From: Deferribacter abyssi
GTDB taxonomy: Bacteria; Chrysiogenota; Deferribacteres; Deferribacterales; Deferribacteraceae
DNA length: 64,000 bases
NCBI RefSeq assembly: GCF_049472655.1
Contig: NZ_JAQNCS010000007.1
Coordinates: 1 to 64,000, forward strand
Direction of reading: 5' to 3'
Within the stretch, counting starts at the first letter, position 1. Each line of letters opens with the position of its first letter. The translations under genes were made by a program, and so were the position numbers. The notes below the pieces were generated by a model, which saw only the letters and a program-made list of their open reading frames with translations, was not told the DNA's origin and did not search any database. Below, in pieces: positions 52,682 through 60,828 of the stretch.

Positions 52682-53028
52682 TGGTGGAGGCGGCGGGAAT
52701 CGAACCCGCGTCCGAGGAAACTTCGGCTTAAGGCACTACATGCTTAGCCTGTGTTTTGAAGTCCTGCTGATGTGCCCACAGGCAGGCCCAATCAGCAGCA
52801 AGCCTCTAAATTCTCGTCCAAAGCTTAGAGGCGTCGCCTTGGACCAGCCTGCTAAGTTGGCGCCCATCACAGAACCGCAGGCAAGCCCTGTGTGGACGTC
52901 ACTGCATTAATTAAGCAGCGAGTGCAAGTTCGTCGTTTGCAACTATTTTTGTCTGGCTGTTTTACGAGGTGCCAGACCTCGGCATGCGCCTTAAACCTAC
53001 ATTTTCCCCGTCGAAACCTTTCGCCCCC
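52682..53028 (-). ncRNA. ssrA: Transfer-messenger RNA (tmRNA)
   Basis: On the minus strand the 5' end reads GGGGGCGAAAGGTTTCGACG and the 3' end GGGTTCGATTCCCGCCGCC followed by TCCACCA, with CCA encoded and GGGGGC/GCCTCC forming the acceptor stem. The tag reading frame at 52940-52911 encodes ANDELALAA and ends in TAA. With the alanine from the tRNA part, this gives a ten-residue degradation tag. It rescues stalled ribosomes together with SmpB, whose gene ends 40 nt upstream on the same strand. Confidence 0.97.
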
Positions 53029-53068
53029 TTAATATATAAAAATTATATCTTATTTAACTCTTTTCAAG

Positions 53069-53524
53069 CTATTTCACTCTATACTTATTTTTCAGAGTTC
53101 GAGATATTTCTCTTTCCAAATCCTTTTTCTTAATTGTTTCACGTTTATCATAAAGTTTTTTACCTTTAGCAAGTGCTATTTCTATTTTTACCAAATTGTT
53201 TTTCAAATACACTTTGAGAGGAACAAGTGTTAGTCCTTTTTCTTGCACTTTACCAGCTAAACGTTCAATTTCTCTTTTATGCAAAAGAAGTTTTCTAGTC
53301 CTTTTTGGGTCATGATTCATTATATTACCCTGTTCATATGGAGATATATGACAATTTAGTAAAAAAGCTTCACCGTCTTTTATTCTAATAAAAGAATCTC
53401 GCAAATTTATACGGCCATTCTTAGCAGACTTTACTTCAGTACCCTTCAAAACAATACCAGCTTCATATTTTTCAATAATCTCATAATCATGAAATGCTTT
53501 TTTATTCGTAGTCAATACTTTCAT
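53069..53524 (-). CDS. smpB: SsrA-binding protein SmpB
   Basis: 151 aa. It has KKAFHDYEIIEKYEAGIVL, GTEVKSAKNGRINLRDSF, HDPKRTRKLLLHKREI and a basic C-terminal tail (AKGKKLYDKRETIKKKDLERE), all conserved in SmpB. It binds the tRNA-like part of tmRNA and mimics a codon-anticodon pair in the decoding site. ssrA lies directly downstream, so the partners are adjacent. Confidence 0.96.
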   Translation of the reverse strand: MKVLTTNKKAFHDYEIIEKYEAGIVLKGTEVKSAKNGRINLRDSFIRIKDGEAFLLNCHISPYEQGNIMNHDPKRTRKLLLHKREIERLAGKVQEKGLTLVPLKVYLKNNLVKIEIALAKGKKLYDKRETIKKKDLEREISRTLKNKYRVK

Positions 53525-53563
53525 AAAACAAATATACCTTTAAGGACATAATTTGTAAATAAA

Positions 53564-53596
53564 AAAAGCCACCTCGTTCCTACCGAGATGGCTTTT
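53564..53596 (-). terminator. Terminator of the tRNA operon
   Basis: A 13-bp stem, AAAAGCCACCTCG (53564-53576) with CGAGATGGCTTTT (53584-53596), has one non-Watson-Crick pair. On the minus strand it ends in a T7 run. It lies just past tRNA-Asp. Confidence 0.92.
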
Positions 53597-53600
53597 CATA

Positions 53601-53675
53601 CGGGGACGACGAGACTCGAACTCGCGACCTCCGGCTCGACAGGCCGGCGTTCTAACCAAACTGAACTACGCCCCC
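53601..53675 (-). tRNA. tRNA-Asp (anticodon GTC)
   Basis: Minus-strand cloverleaf with acceptor GGGGGCG/CGTCCCC (one G-U), anticodon stem CCGGC/GCCGG with loop CTGTCGA (GTC), and a T arm with GTTCGAGTC. Discriminator G73 is standard for Asp. CCA is not encoded. It is the last gene of a four-tRNA operon. Confidence 0.95.
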
Positions 53676-53683
53676 ATAAAAAA

Positions 53684-53756
53684 TGGGCGGTGCAGGGATT
53701 GAACCTACGACCCCCGGCTTGTAAGGCCGGTGCTCTCCCAGCTGAGCTAACCGCCC
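53684..53756 (-). tRNA. tRNA-Val (anticodon TAC)
   Basis: Minus-strand cloverleaf with acceptor GGGCGGT/ACCGCCC, anticodon stem CCGGC/GCCGG with loop CTTACAA (TAC), and a T arm with GTTCAATCC. Discriminator A73. CCA is not encoded. It is third in the tRNA operon. Confidence 0.95.
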
Positions 53757-53764
53757 ATCAATTA

Positions 53765-53839
53765 CGTCCCCAGGGGGATTTGAACCCCCGTTACCGGCTC
53801 GAAAGGCCGGTGTCCTAGGCCAGGCTAGACGATGGGGAC
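53765..53839 (-). tRNA. tRNA-Glu (anticodon TTC)
   Basis: Minus-strand cloverleaf with acceptor GTCCCCA/TGGGGAC, anticodon stem CCGGC/GCCGG with loop CTTTCGA (TTC), and a T arm with GTTCAAATC. Discriminator G73. CCA is not encoded. It is second in the tRNA operon. Confidence 0.95.
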
Positions 53840-53843
53840 ATAA

Positions 53844-53919
53844 TGGTGAGCCGTGCAGGCTTCGAACCTGCGACCCACTGCTTAAAAGGCAGTTGCTCTA
53901 CCTACTGAGCTAACGGCTC
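53844..53919 (-). tRNA. tRNA-Lys (anticodon TTT)
   Basis: Minus-strand cloverleaf with acceptor GAGCCGT/ACGGCTC, anticodon stem ACTGC/GCAGT with loop CTTTTAA (TTT), and a T arm with GTTCGAAGC. CCA is encoded here, unlike in its three neighbours. It is first in the operon, directly behind the promoter. Confidence 0.95.
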
Positions 53920-53963
53920 ACTCTCTTTTTTCCTGTCTGGCTTCATCGCCTGACGGGATTGAA

Positions 53964-53992
53964 CATATAACAAAACAAACAAATAAAGTCAA
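53964..53992 (-). promoter_or_regulatory. Promoter of the Lys-Glu-Val-Asp tRNA operon
   Basis: On the minus strand TTGACT (53992-53987), a 17-nt spacer and TATATG (53969-53964) form a strong sigma70 match about 45 nt before tRNA-Lys. An imperfect hairpin (53931-53957) lies in the leader. Confidence 0.7.
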
Positions 53993-53999
53993 CTAGTTT

Positions 54000-54235
54000 T
54001 TTATAAATTTTTAATTTTTTTTTACGTTTAATTATAAGTCCTAGAAATATTGAGATTTCATTGCATATTATAAAGTGTTAATGCCCTTCTAAGAATATTT
54101 GTGACCAACTCTACGTTTACTTCACTAAGATATAACTTACGTTATAATTGTCGTAATAATTTTAATTTTATCTTAATAAATGATGAATTATATTGAATTT
54201 ATGGTAAAATAAAAATTGGTTAGGGAGGTTTAGTT
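54000..54235. other. AT-rich spacer between tRNA operon and restriction-modification island
   Basis: No gene is visible. A possible extended -10 (TGGTAAAAT, ending 54210) and the ribosome site GGGAGG (54223-54228) serve hsdM. I see no tRNA fragment or direct repeat of the tRNA-Lys 3' end that would mark an attachment site. Confidence 0.5.
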
Positions 54236-55771
54236 ATGGCAAAAAAGAAGAATAATACAGAATCTTTTGAGCAGCAACTCTGGAAAGCAGCAGACAAATT
54301 AAGAAAAAACATTGATGCTGCAGAGTATAAACATATTGTTTTAGGTCTTATTTTCTTGAGATATATTTCAGATGCCTTTGAAAATTTATATGAAAAACTT
54401 AAAAAAGGCGAAGGAGAGTATGCAGGAGCTGACCCTGAAGATGTTGATGAATATAGAGCTGAAAATGTGTTTTTTGTGCCACAGAAAGCAAGATGGGAAT
54501 TTTTAAAAGCAAATGCTAAAAATCCTGAAATTGGGAAAATCATTGACGATGCAATGGAACTAATTGAAAAAGAAAATCCTTCATTAAAAGGAGTTTTACC
54601 AAAAGGTTATGCAAAAGCAAATATTGACCCTATAAATCTTGGTGGCCTAATTGATCTTTTTAGCAATATTGCTTTTGACAAAGCAAAAGAGAGAAGTGCT
54701 GATATTTTAGGCCATGTTTTTGAATACTTTTTAGGCCAGTTTGCACTTGCTGAAGGCAAAAAAGGAGGTCAGTTCTATACTCCAAGAAGTGTTGTTGAGC
54801 TTCTTGTTGAAATGCTTGAGCCAAACAAAGGGAGGGTATTTGACCCGTGCTGTGGTTCAGGTGGGATGTTTGTGCAGTCTGAAAAGTTTGTAAAGGAGCA
54901 TCAGGGAAGAATCAATGATATTTCAATTTACGGTCAAGAGAGCAACTACACAACATGGCGACTTTGTAAAATGAATCTTTCAATAAGAGGAATAGACTCT
55001 TCGCAGGTTAAGTGGAATTCTGAAGGCTCATTTTTAAACGATGCTCATAAAGATTTAAAAGCTGATTTTGTTATTGCCAATCCACCGTTTAACGACAGTG
55101 ATTGGAGCGGTGATTTATTGCGCAAAGATGTTAGATGGAAATATGGCATACCCCCGGTTGGAAATGCCAATTATGCCTGGATACAGCACTTTATTTTTCA
55201 CCTTGCACCACATGGAAAAGCAGGCTTTGTCCTTGCAAAAGGTGCGCTTACAACGAAGCAAACTGCTGAGTATGAAATCAGAAAAAACATGATAGAAGAC
55301 GATATTATTGACTGTATTGTTAATCTGCCACCAAAACTTTTCCTGAATACTCAAATACCTGCCTCTTTATGGTTTATCCGTAAAAACAAGACTACCCGCA
55401 AACGGGAAATTCTTTTTATAGATGCCAGAGATATGGGAAAACTCATAAACAGAAGAACAAGGGTTTTAACTGAAGAGGATATAAAAAAGATTGCTGATAC
55501 TTACCACAAATGGCAAAGAGAAGATGAAGATTACGAAGATATAAAAGGCTTTTGCAAATCAGCAAAATTTGAAGAAGTAAGAGACCTTGACTATGTTTTA
55601 ACTCCCGGTCGGTATGTTGGCCTCCCCGAAGAGAATGATGACTTTGATTTTGAAGAAAGATTTACAAAGCTAAAAGCGGAATTTATGGAGCAGTTAAAAG
55701 AAGAAGAGAGGCTGAATAAACTGATTCTTAAGAATTTAGAGAAAATAGAGTTGAGAGAGGAAAATGAATAA
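54236..55771 (+). CDS. hsdM: Type I restriction-modification system methyltransferase subunit
   Basis: 511 aa. An N-terminal helical HsdM_N domain (FEQQLWKAADKLRKNIDAAE) precedes an N6-adenine methylase with SAM motif FDPCCGSGGMF (about 202-212) and catalytic NPPF in VIANPPFNDSDW (about 281). It methylates adenine at sites chosen by HsdS. GGGAGG precedes the ATG. Its end overlaps the RhuM-Fic gene by 8 nt, and hsdS and hsdR lie 4-6 kb downstream in the same direction. Confidence 0.95.
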   Translation: MAKKKNNTESFEQQLWKAADKLRKNIDAAEYKHIVLGLIFLRYISDAFENLYEKLKKGEGEYAGADPEDVDEYRAENVFFVPQKARWEFLKANAKNPEIGKIIDDAMELIEKENPSLKGVLPKGYAKANIDPINLGGLIDLFSNIAFDKAKERSADILGHVFEYFLGQFALAEGKKGGQFYTPRSVVELLVEMLEPNKGRVFDPCCGSGGMFVQSEKFVKEHQGRINDISIYGQESNYTTWRLCKMNLSIRGIDSSQVKWNSEGSFLNDAHKDLKADFVIANPPFNDSDWSGDLLRKDVRWKYGIPPVGNANYAWIQHFIFHLAPHGKAGFVLAKGALTTKQTAEYEIRKNMIEDDIIDCIVNLPPKLFLNTQIPASLWFIRKNKTTRKREILFIDARDMGKLINRRTRVLTEEDIKKIADTYHKWQREDEDYEDIKGFCKSAKFEEVRDLDYVLTPGRYVGLPEENDDFDFEERFTKLKAEFMEQLKEEERLNKLILKNLEKIELREENE

Positions 55772-56762
55772 CAGTCAAGAACTAATTATTTATCAGGATA
55801 AAGACAAGAAAATCGAGGTGCAACTGAAAGAAGAGACAATCTGGCTAAACCTTAATCAGATTGCTTTCTTGTTTGATGTTAAAAAAGCAGCAATATCAAA
55901 ACATATAAAAAATATATTTTCATCAGGTGAACTACAGGAGAAGTCAACTGTTTCCAAAATGGAAACAGTTCAATTAGAAGGAAAAAGAAAAGTTAAAAGA
56001 AGAATAACCTATTACAACCTTGATGTAATAATTGCCGTTGGCTATCGAGTGAACTCCAAAAAAGCAACTCAATTTAGAATCTGGGCAACACAGGTTTTAA
56101 AAAACTATCTCATAAAAGGATACGCTCTTAATGAAAAAAAACTCACTGAACAACGCATTAAAGAAATTGAGAAAACGGTAAAATTCATAAAAGGAAATAT
56201 TAGAACAGCTTCTCTTTCTTCTTCAGAAGTAAAAGGACTGCTTGAAATTATTGAAAAATACGCTCTTGTGTGGAAATGGATCGAAGAATACGACACAGGG
56301 AAAATAAAACCGGAGAAAACCAACAAGGAAAGGAAGAAAATAAACTATGAAGAAGCAAAAAGCGCCATAAATGAACTAAAAGAATATCTTTTAAAAAAAG
56401 GAGAAGCATCTGATGTCTTTGGTCAGGAAAGAGACAGAGGGCTTTTTGAAAGTGCATTGAATATAATTTATCAAACCTTTGATGGACAAGAGCTATATCC
56501 TACCTTTGAAGAAAAGGCTGCCAATTTATTATATCTGATAATTAAAAATCATCCTTTTGTTGATGGAAACAAGCGAATTGGTGCATTGCTCTTTTTAATG
56601 TTTTTATATGAAAATATGTCAAAAGAAGAATTATTTGAAAAATTTAACAGTAATACTTTAACGGCTCTGTGTTATCTTGTAGCTGCAAGTCCACCTGCTC
56701 AAAAAGAGCAATTGGTAAATTTAATAATGAATTTCATTTCATTTGAAAGGGAAGAAGGATAA
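55764..56762 (+). CDS. RhuM-Fic/DOC fusion protein
   Basis: 332 aa. The N-terminal half (about 10-120, LIIYQDKDKKIEVQLKEETI...LNQIAFLFDVKKAAISKHIK) is the RhuM virulence-protein domain with an HTH-like segment. The C-terminal part (about 215-325) is Fic/DOC with the motif HPFVDGNKR (about 262-270), which could AMPylate or phosphorylate a target protein. Lys replaces Gly in the classical HPFxxGNGR, as in Doc-like kinases. No antitoxin is apparent. It is often found inside type I restriction operons, as here. Confidence 0.88.
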   Translation: MNNSQELIIYQDKDKKIEVQLKEETIWLNLNQIAFLFDVKKAAISKHIKNIFSSGELQEKSTVSKMETVQLEGKRKVKRRITYYNLDVIIAVGYRVNSKKATQFRIWATQVLKNYLIKGYALNEKKLTEQRIKEIEKTVKFIKGNIRTASLSSSEVKGLLEIIEKYALVWKWIEEYDTGKIKPEKTNKERKKINYEEAKSAINELKEYLLKKGEASDVFGQERDRGLFESALNIIYQTFDGQELYPTFEEKAANLLYLIIKNHPFVDGNKRIGALLFLMFLYENMSKEELFEKFNSNTLTALCYLVAASPPAQKEQLVNLIMNFISFEREEG

Positions 56763-57865
56763 TGAATGATAAAATTTCAACGGGATGGAAAAATGATAAA
56801 AAATACAATGAATGGATAAAGAGTTTAAAAGAAAAATTCAGACAGGTTCAATTAAAAGCAGCTGTTAAAGTAAATAGTGAATTACTAAATTTTTACTGGG
56901 AGCTTGGAAAAGAGATTGCAGACAAACAGAAAGAGGTAAAATGGGGAGATAAATTTCTTGAAAGATTAAGCAAAGATTTAATGAATGAATTCCCAGAGGT
57001 AAAAGGATTTTCTTTAAGAAATTTGAAATATATTCGGCAATGGTACTTATTTTGGAGCAACATTGAGGAAATTGGGCAGCAGGCTGTTGCCCAATTTAGA
57101 GATAAAAAAGTGCAACAAGCTGTTGCACTAATTACTCAAATACCATGGGGGCATAATCTTGTAATAATTACAAAATGCAAAAATTCGGAAGAAGCATTGT
57201 TTTATGTTCAAAAAACAATAGAAAACAGCTGGTCAAGGTCAGTTTTAACCCATCAAATAGAAAGTGGACTATACGAGCGAGCAGGAAAATCCATAACAAA
57301 CTTTGATAAAACATTACCTAAACCGCAATCAGATCTGGCAAAAGAGATGTTAAAAGATCCATACTGTTTTGATTTCCTTGCAGTAAGAGAAAACTACACA
57401 GAAAAAGAACTTGAAAATGACTTACTAACGAATTTAACAAAATTTCTCCTTGAACTTGGAGCAGGTTTTTCCTTTTTAGGAAGGCAATATAAAATTGAAG
57501 TTGGAGAAGAAGAATTTTACATAGATTTGCTTTTTTACCATGTAAAATTGCATTGTTATATTGTTGTGGAATTAAAAACCGGGAGATTTAAACCTGAATA
57601 TGCAGGTAAACTAAATTTTTACATTTCAGCAGTTGATTCATTATTTAAAACAGAAAAAGACAATCCAACAATAGGTATTTTGATTTGTAAGGAAAAGGAT
57701 AAAACAATTGTAGAATATTCTCTGCGTGATATTTCAAAACCTATTGGTGTCAGTGAATATAAAATTACAAGAGAATTGCCAGAGGAGTTAAAATCTTCTT
57801 TACCTGATATTAAAGACATTGAAGCAAGTTTAAATGAAGTTAAAGAGGAGAAAAGCGATGAGTGA
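56762..57865 (+). CDS. DUF1016/YhcG-type PD-(D/E)XK nuclease-domain protein
   Basis: 367 aa. The N-terminal DUF1016_N domain (KAAVKVNSELLNFYWELGKEIADKQ, LKYIRQWYLFW) is followed by a C-terminal nuclease fold with Asp in FYIDLLFYH (about 254) and ExK in VVELKTGRF (about 269). Members accompany type I restriction systems and mobile elements, but their role is not well defined. The start overlaps the RhuM-Fic stop by one base (TAATG). Its last codons overlap the decayed hsdS-like segment at 57846. Confidence 0.9.
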   Translation: MNDKISTGWKNDKKYNEWIKSLKEKFRQVQLKAAVKVNSELLNFYWELGKEIADKQKEVKWGDKFLERLSKDLMNEFPEVKGFSLRNLKYIRQWYLFWSNIEEIGQQAVAQFRDKKVQQAVALITQIPWGHNLVIITKCKNSEEALFYVQKTIENSWSRSVLTHQIESGLYERAGKSITNFDKTLPKPQSDLAKEMLKDPYCFDFLAVRENYTEKELENDLLTNLTKFLLELGAGFSFLGRQYKIEVGEEEFYIDLLFYHVKLHCYIVVELKTGRFKPEYAGKLNFYISAVDSLFKTEKDNPTIGILICKEKDKTIVEYSLRDISKPIGVSEYKITRELPEELKSSLPDIKDIEASLNEVKEEKSDE

Positions 57866-57898
57866 TAAAGTGCCGAAAGAATAGAAAAGATTAAATTG
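57846..57898 (+). pseudogene. Decayed duplicate of the hsdS 5' end
   Basis: The segment contains a ribosome site (GAGGAGAAAAGCG) and an ATG at 57858 that opens MSDKVPKE before a TAG. The real hsdS at 59533 starts MSEKVPEGWKRVK behind CAGGAGAAAGGCA. By hand alignment the two stretches (57846-57898 and 59520-59572) match at about four of five bases without gaps. The ATP-binding protein gene at 57915 lies between the two copies. Confidence 0.75.
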
Positions 57899-57914
57899 AA
57901 AAAAGAGGTATTAC

Positions 57915-59540
57915 ATGGCTTTACCAATAAATATTGAAGAATTAATCAATGGAAACACTGTTGAATGGGAAAGAATTGAATTTCGCAAAGGCTGGAATCC
58001 TGAACGCACCATAAAAACAATTACTGCTTTTGCCAATGACTTTAATAATTGGGGTGGTGGATATGTAATCATTGGAATTAAAGAAGAAAATGGTAAACCC
58101 AAATTACCCCCAGAGGGGCTTAAAGTAGAAGAAATAGAAAAAATTCAAAAAGATTTAAACAAAATTTGTAGAAAAATTATTCCCAATTATTTTCCAATAG
58201 TTGAACCTGTTAACTTTATGGGTAAGAATATTTTGATTTTATGGTGCCCGGGAGGAAGTGTAAGACCTTACAAGTGCCCGGAAAATTTCACTAAAAATCC
58301 GAGATATTTCTATTATATCAGGCGTTTTTCTTCAACTGTTAAACCTACGATTGATGAAGAAAAAGAACTCATTGCAATGTCCAATCAAATTCCCTTTGAT
58401 GATAGGGTAAATTATAGATATTCATTAAAAGAGTTTGACCTTGGAGCAATAAAAACTTTTTTAAACAAAGTAAAGAGCGAGCTTGAAAACCAGATACCTA
58501 ACTTAACAATTGAAGAAATATCAAGAAAGATGAACATTGCAGAGGGAAGCGATGAAAATCTGCTTCCCAAAAATGTTGGTTTGTTATTTTTTGGAAAAAA
58601 TCCACAAAGAATCTTCCCTTCAGCTCAAATAGAGGTTGTTATTTTCAAAGATAAAGATGGAATAGAGTTTGAAGAAAAAATCTTTGATGGAAATCTTATG
58701 GAGCAAACATTAAATGTTTTAAATTTTTTAAAAAGTCAGATTGTTAAAGAAAAAGTTATAAAAAGAGAAGGAAAAGCAGAAGCTGACAGATTTTTTAATT
58801 ATCCTTATCAAGCTCTTGAAGAGGCAGTTTGTAATGCTGTGTATCATAGAGGTTATGACAATGATTCACCAATAGAAATAAGGATATATCCGGAGCATAT
58901 AAATATAATCAGTTTTCCAGGACCATTGCCACCGCTAAACAGAGAGAAGTTAAAAAAATATCAATTTGATGTGAGAAAATACAGAAACAGAAGAATTGGT
59001 GAATTTCTGAAAGAGCTTCATCTTACAGAAGGAAGGCAAACAGGCATTCCAACTATACTAAAAGAACTTGAAAAGAATAAATCCCCAAAACCTGTTTTTG
59101 AAACAGATGAAGAGAGAAGTTATTTCAAAACAACATTTTTTATACATCCGGAGTTTAAAAGAGAAAGTGAGGGAGTAAATGAGGCTACCCCTCAAGATAG
59201 TGCTGAGTTAGAATTAAGTTGGGACCAAGTTGGGACTAAGCTAAAGTCAAGATTTGAAGATTTACTCCATCATGAGGGAGTAAGTGATGGAGTAAATGAG
59301 GGAGTAAAAGAAAGATTGATAGAAGAAATAGTATTTTTAAAAAACAATCATGCTATAAAAAGAGCTGATATAGAAAAGATTTTTAAAGTGTCCAAGGCAA
59401 CTGCTGAAAGAGACATTGCATTTCTCAAAAAATTAGGATTGATTAAATTTGTTGGTGCACCTAAAACAGGAAAATATGTAATCACTGAAAAAGGAAAAAA
59501 GTTTTTAGAAGATAATGAACAGGAGAAAGGCAATGAGTGA
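57915..59540 (+). CDS. AlbA_2/Schlafen-type putative DNA-binding and ATP-binding protein
   Basis: 541 aa. The N-terminal AlbA_2 domain (about 15-130, VEWERIEFRKGWNPERTIKT, FANDFNNWGGGYVIIGI) is followed by the HATPase_c_4-like region (about 285-380, PYQALEEAVCNAVYHRGY, EIRIYPEHINIISFPGPLP, GRQTGIPTILKEL). A C-terminal winged helix (about 470-535, IKRADIEKIFKVSKATAERDIAFLKK) completes it. Such proteins occur in defence and restriction islands, and their activity is unknown. AGAGGT precedes the ATG. It overlaps the hsdS start by 8 nt and is flanked by hsdS-like sequence at both ends. Confidence 0.87.
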   Translation: MALPINIEELINGNTVEWERIEFRKGWNPERTIKTITAFANDFNNWGGGYVIIGIKEENGKPKLPPEGLKVEEIEKIQKDLNKICRKIIPNYFPIVEPVNFMGKNILILWCPGGSVRPYKCPENFTKNPRYFYYIRRFSSTVKPTIDEEKELIAMSNQIPFDDRVNYRYSLKEFDLGAIKTFLNKVKSELENQIPNLTIEEISRKMNIAEGSDENLLPKNVGLLFFGKNPQRIFPSAQIEVVIFKDKDGIEFEEKIFDGNLMEQTLNVLNFLKSQIVKEKVIKREGKAEADRFFNYPYQALEEAVCNAVYHRGYDNDSPIEIRIYPEHINIISFPGPLPPLNREKLKKYQFDVRKYRNRRIGEFLKELHLTEGRQTGIPTILKELEKNKSPKPVFETDEERSYFKTTFFIHPEFKRESEGVNEATPQDSAELELSWDQVGTKLKSRFEDLLHHEGVSDGVNEGVKERLIEEIVFLKNNHAIKRADIEKIFKVSKATAERDIAFLKKLGLIKFVGAPKTGKYVITEKGKKFLEDNEQEKGNE

Positions 59541-60651
59541 AAAAGTGCCTGAAGGGTGGAAAAGAGTGAAGTTGGGGGAGGTGATAGTTTTTAATTATGG
59601 AAAATCTTTACCTGAAAGAAAAAGGGTTAGTGGAGATATTCCTGTATATAGTTCTGCTGGTATAACAGGTTGGCATAATAAAGCCTTAGCAAACTCAAAA
59701 GGAATAATAATTGGTAGAAAAGGAACTATTGGTAAAGTATATAAATCTAAAGTACCTTTTTTTGCAATTGATACATGTTATTATGTTTTACCTAACGATG
59801 ATGAATATGATTTTGATTTTATTTATTATCTTCTTTTTAGTTTAAAATTAGATGAACTAAATGAAGATAGTGCGGTTCCAGGATTGAATAGAAATACTGC
59901 TTATGCACAAGAAATCCCCCTCCCCCCACTCCCAGAGCAAAAAGCCATTGCATCGGTGCTTTCGTCGTTAGACGATAAAATAGACCTTCTCCACCGCCAG
60001 AACAAAACCCTTGAAAAAATGGCAGAAACCTTATTCCGCCAGTGGTTTATTGAAGAGGCAAAGGAGGATTGGGAGGAAAAGCCGTTATCTTTTTTGGGAA
60101 AAATAGTTTGTGGAAAAACCCCATCTAAAAAAAAGAAAGAGTATTTTGGTGGAAATATTCCTTTTATAAAAATCCCAGATATGCACGGAAATACTTTTAT
60201 TTTTGAAACTTCTGATAGTTTAACAGAAGAAGGGAAAAAGTCACAAAATAACAAAACACTGCCTGCTAAGTCTATTTGTGTAAGTTGTATTGCAACTGTA
60301 GGGTTAGTTTCTATGACAACTAAAGAAAGTCAGACAAACCAACAAATAAACTCAATTGTGCCCAAAAAAGATTATTATCGTTATTATATATTTTTATTTA
60401 TGAAATATTTGAAGAGTTTACTTGTTGCAATGGCAAGTGGTGGAACTACAACTTTAAATTTGAATACTGGGGATTTTTCTAAAATAACAATTCCTTTGCC
60501 TGAAGAAAATATTTTGAAAATATTTCATAATCTAGTTGAACCATTATTTGACAAAATACTAATTAACCAGCAACAAATCCGCACATTGGAAAAACTGCGG
60601 GATACTCTCCTGCCAAAACTGATGAGCGGAGAAGTGAGGGTGAAAATATGA
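59533..60651 (+). CDS. hsdS: Type I restriction-modification system specificity subunit
   Basis: 372 aa. Two target-recognition halves are separated by a conserved helical spacer (PEQKAIASVLSSLDDKIDLL, LHRQNKTLEKMAETLFRQW at about 140-175). A second spacer is at the C-terminus (NQQQIRTLEKLRDTLLPKLM). Each half recognises one part of a bipartite DNA site. The start MSEKVPEGWKRV is at 59533; the frame opens at 59515 inside the preceding gene. AGGAGAAAGG precedes it. Confidence 0.93.
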   Translation: MSEKVPEGWKRVKLGEVIVFNYGKSLPERKRVSGDIPVYSSAGITGWHNKALANSKGIIIGRKGTIGKVYKSKVPFFAIDTCYYVLPNDDEYDFDFIYYLLFSLKLDELNEDSAVPGLNRNTAYAQEIPLPPLPEQKAIASVLSSLDDKIDLLHRQNKTLEKMAETLFRQWFIEEAKEDWEEKPLSFLGKIVCGKTPSKKKKEYFGGNIPFIKIPDMHGNTFIFETSDSLTEEGKKSQNNKTLPAKSICVSCIATVGLVSMTTKESQTNQQINSIVPKKDYYRYYIFLFMKYLKSLLVAMASGGTTTLNLNTGDFSKITIPLPEENILKIFHNLVEPLFDKILINQQQIRTLEKLRDTLLPKLMSGEVRVKI

Positions 60652-60663
60652 TTCCATTAAATA

Positions 60664-60780
60664 TAGGGGCAGACCTGCGTGTCTGCTCGCAAAAATACAC
60701 GATCAAACACAATGTAGGGGCAGAATCTATTTCTGCCCGAAAAAATAATACGTGGGCGAACACACAGATTCGCCCCTACA
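60664..60780. repeat. REP-like palindromic repeat cluster (three hairpins)
   Basis: Three GC-rich hairpins occupy the gap between hsdS and the transposase gene. The first is AGGGGCAGACC...GTCTGCTCGC (60665-60690). The second is GTAGGGGCAGAA...TTCTGCCCG (60714-60739). The third is GTGGGCGAA...TTCGCCCCTAC (60752-60779). The second and third form a unit bounded by GTAGGGGC and GCCCCTAC, like a BIME. The same termini recur inside the genes at 61108 and 62083. Confidence 0.8.
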
Positions 60781-60828
60781 AATACAAAATATGGAAAAAT
60801 ATATTACGGGTGAATACGTAGGGATAAA

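Noticed and set aside
53588..53818. 76-codon plus-strand frame
   Set aside because: It is antisense to tRNA-Asp, tRNA-Val and tRNA-Glu. Its similarity to 'conserved' small proteins would be a tRNA artefact.
53844..54235. tRNA-Lys as the attachment site of the restriction island
   Set aside because: The 5' end of the tRNA faces the island, not the 3' end normally used, and I found no repeated tRNA fragment or integrase gene in the window.
60664..60780. CRISPR-like array between hsdS and the transposase gene
   Set aside because: The units are hairpins of unequal length and spacing with a shared inverted terminus, and no cas gene is present. They fit REP elements.
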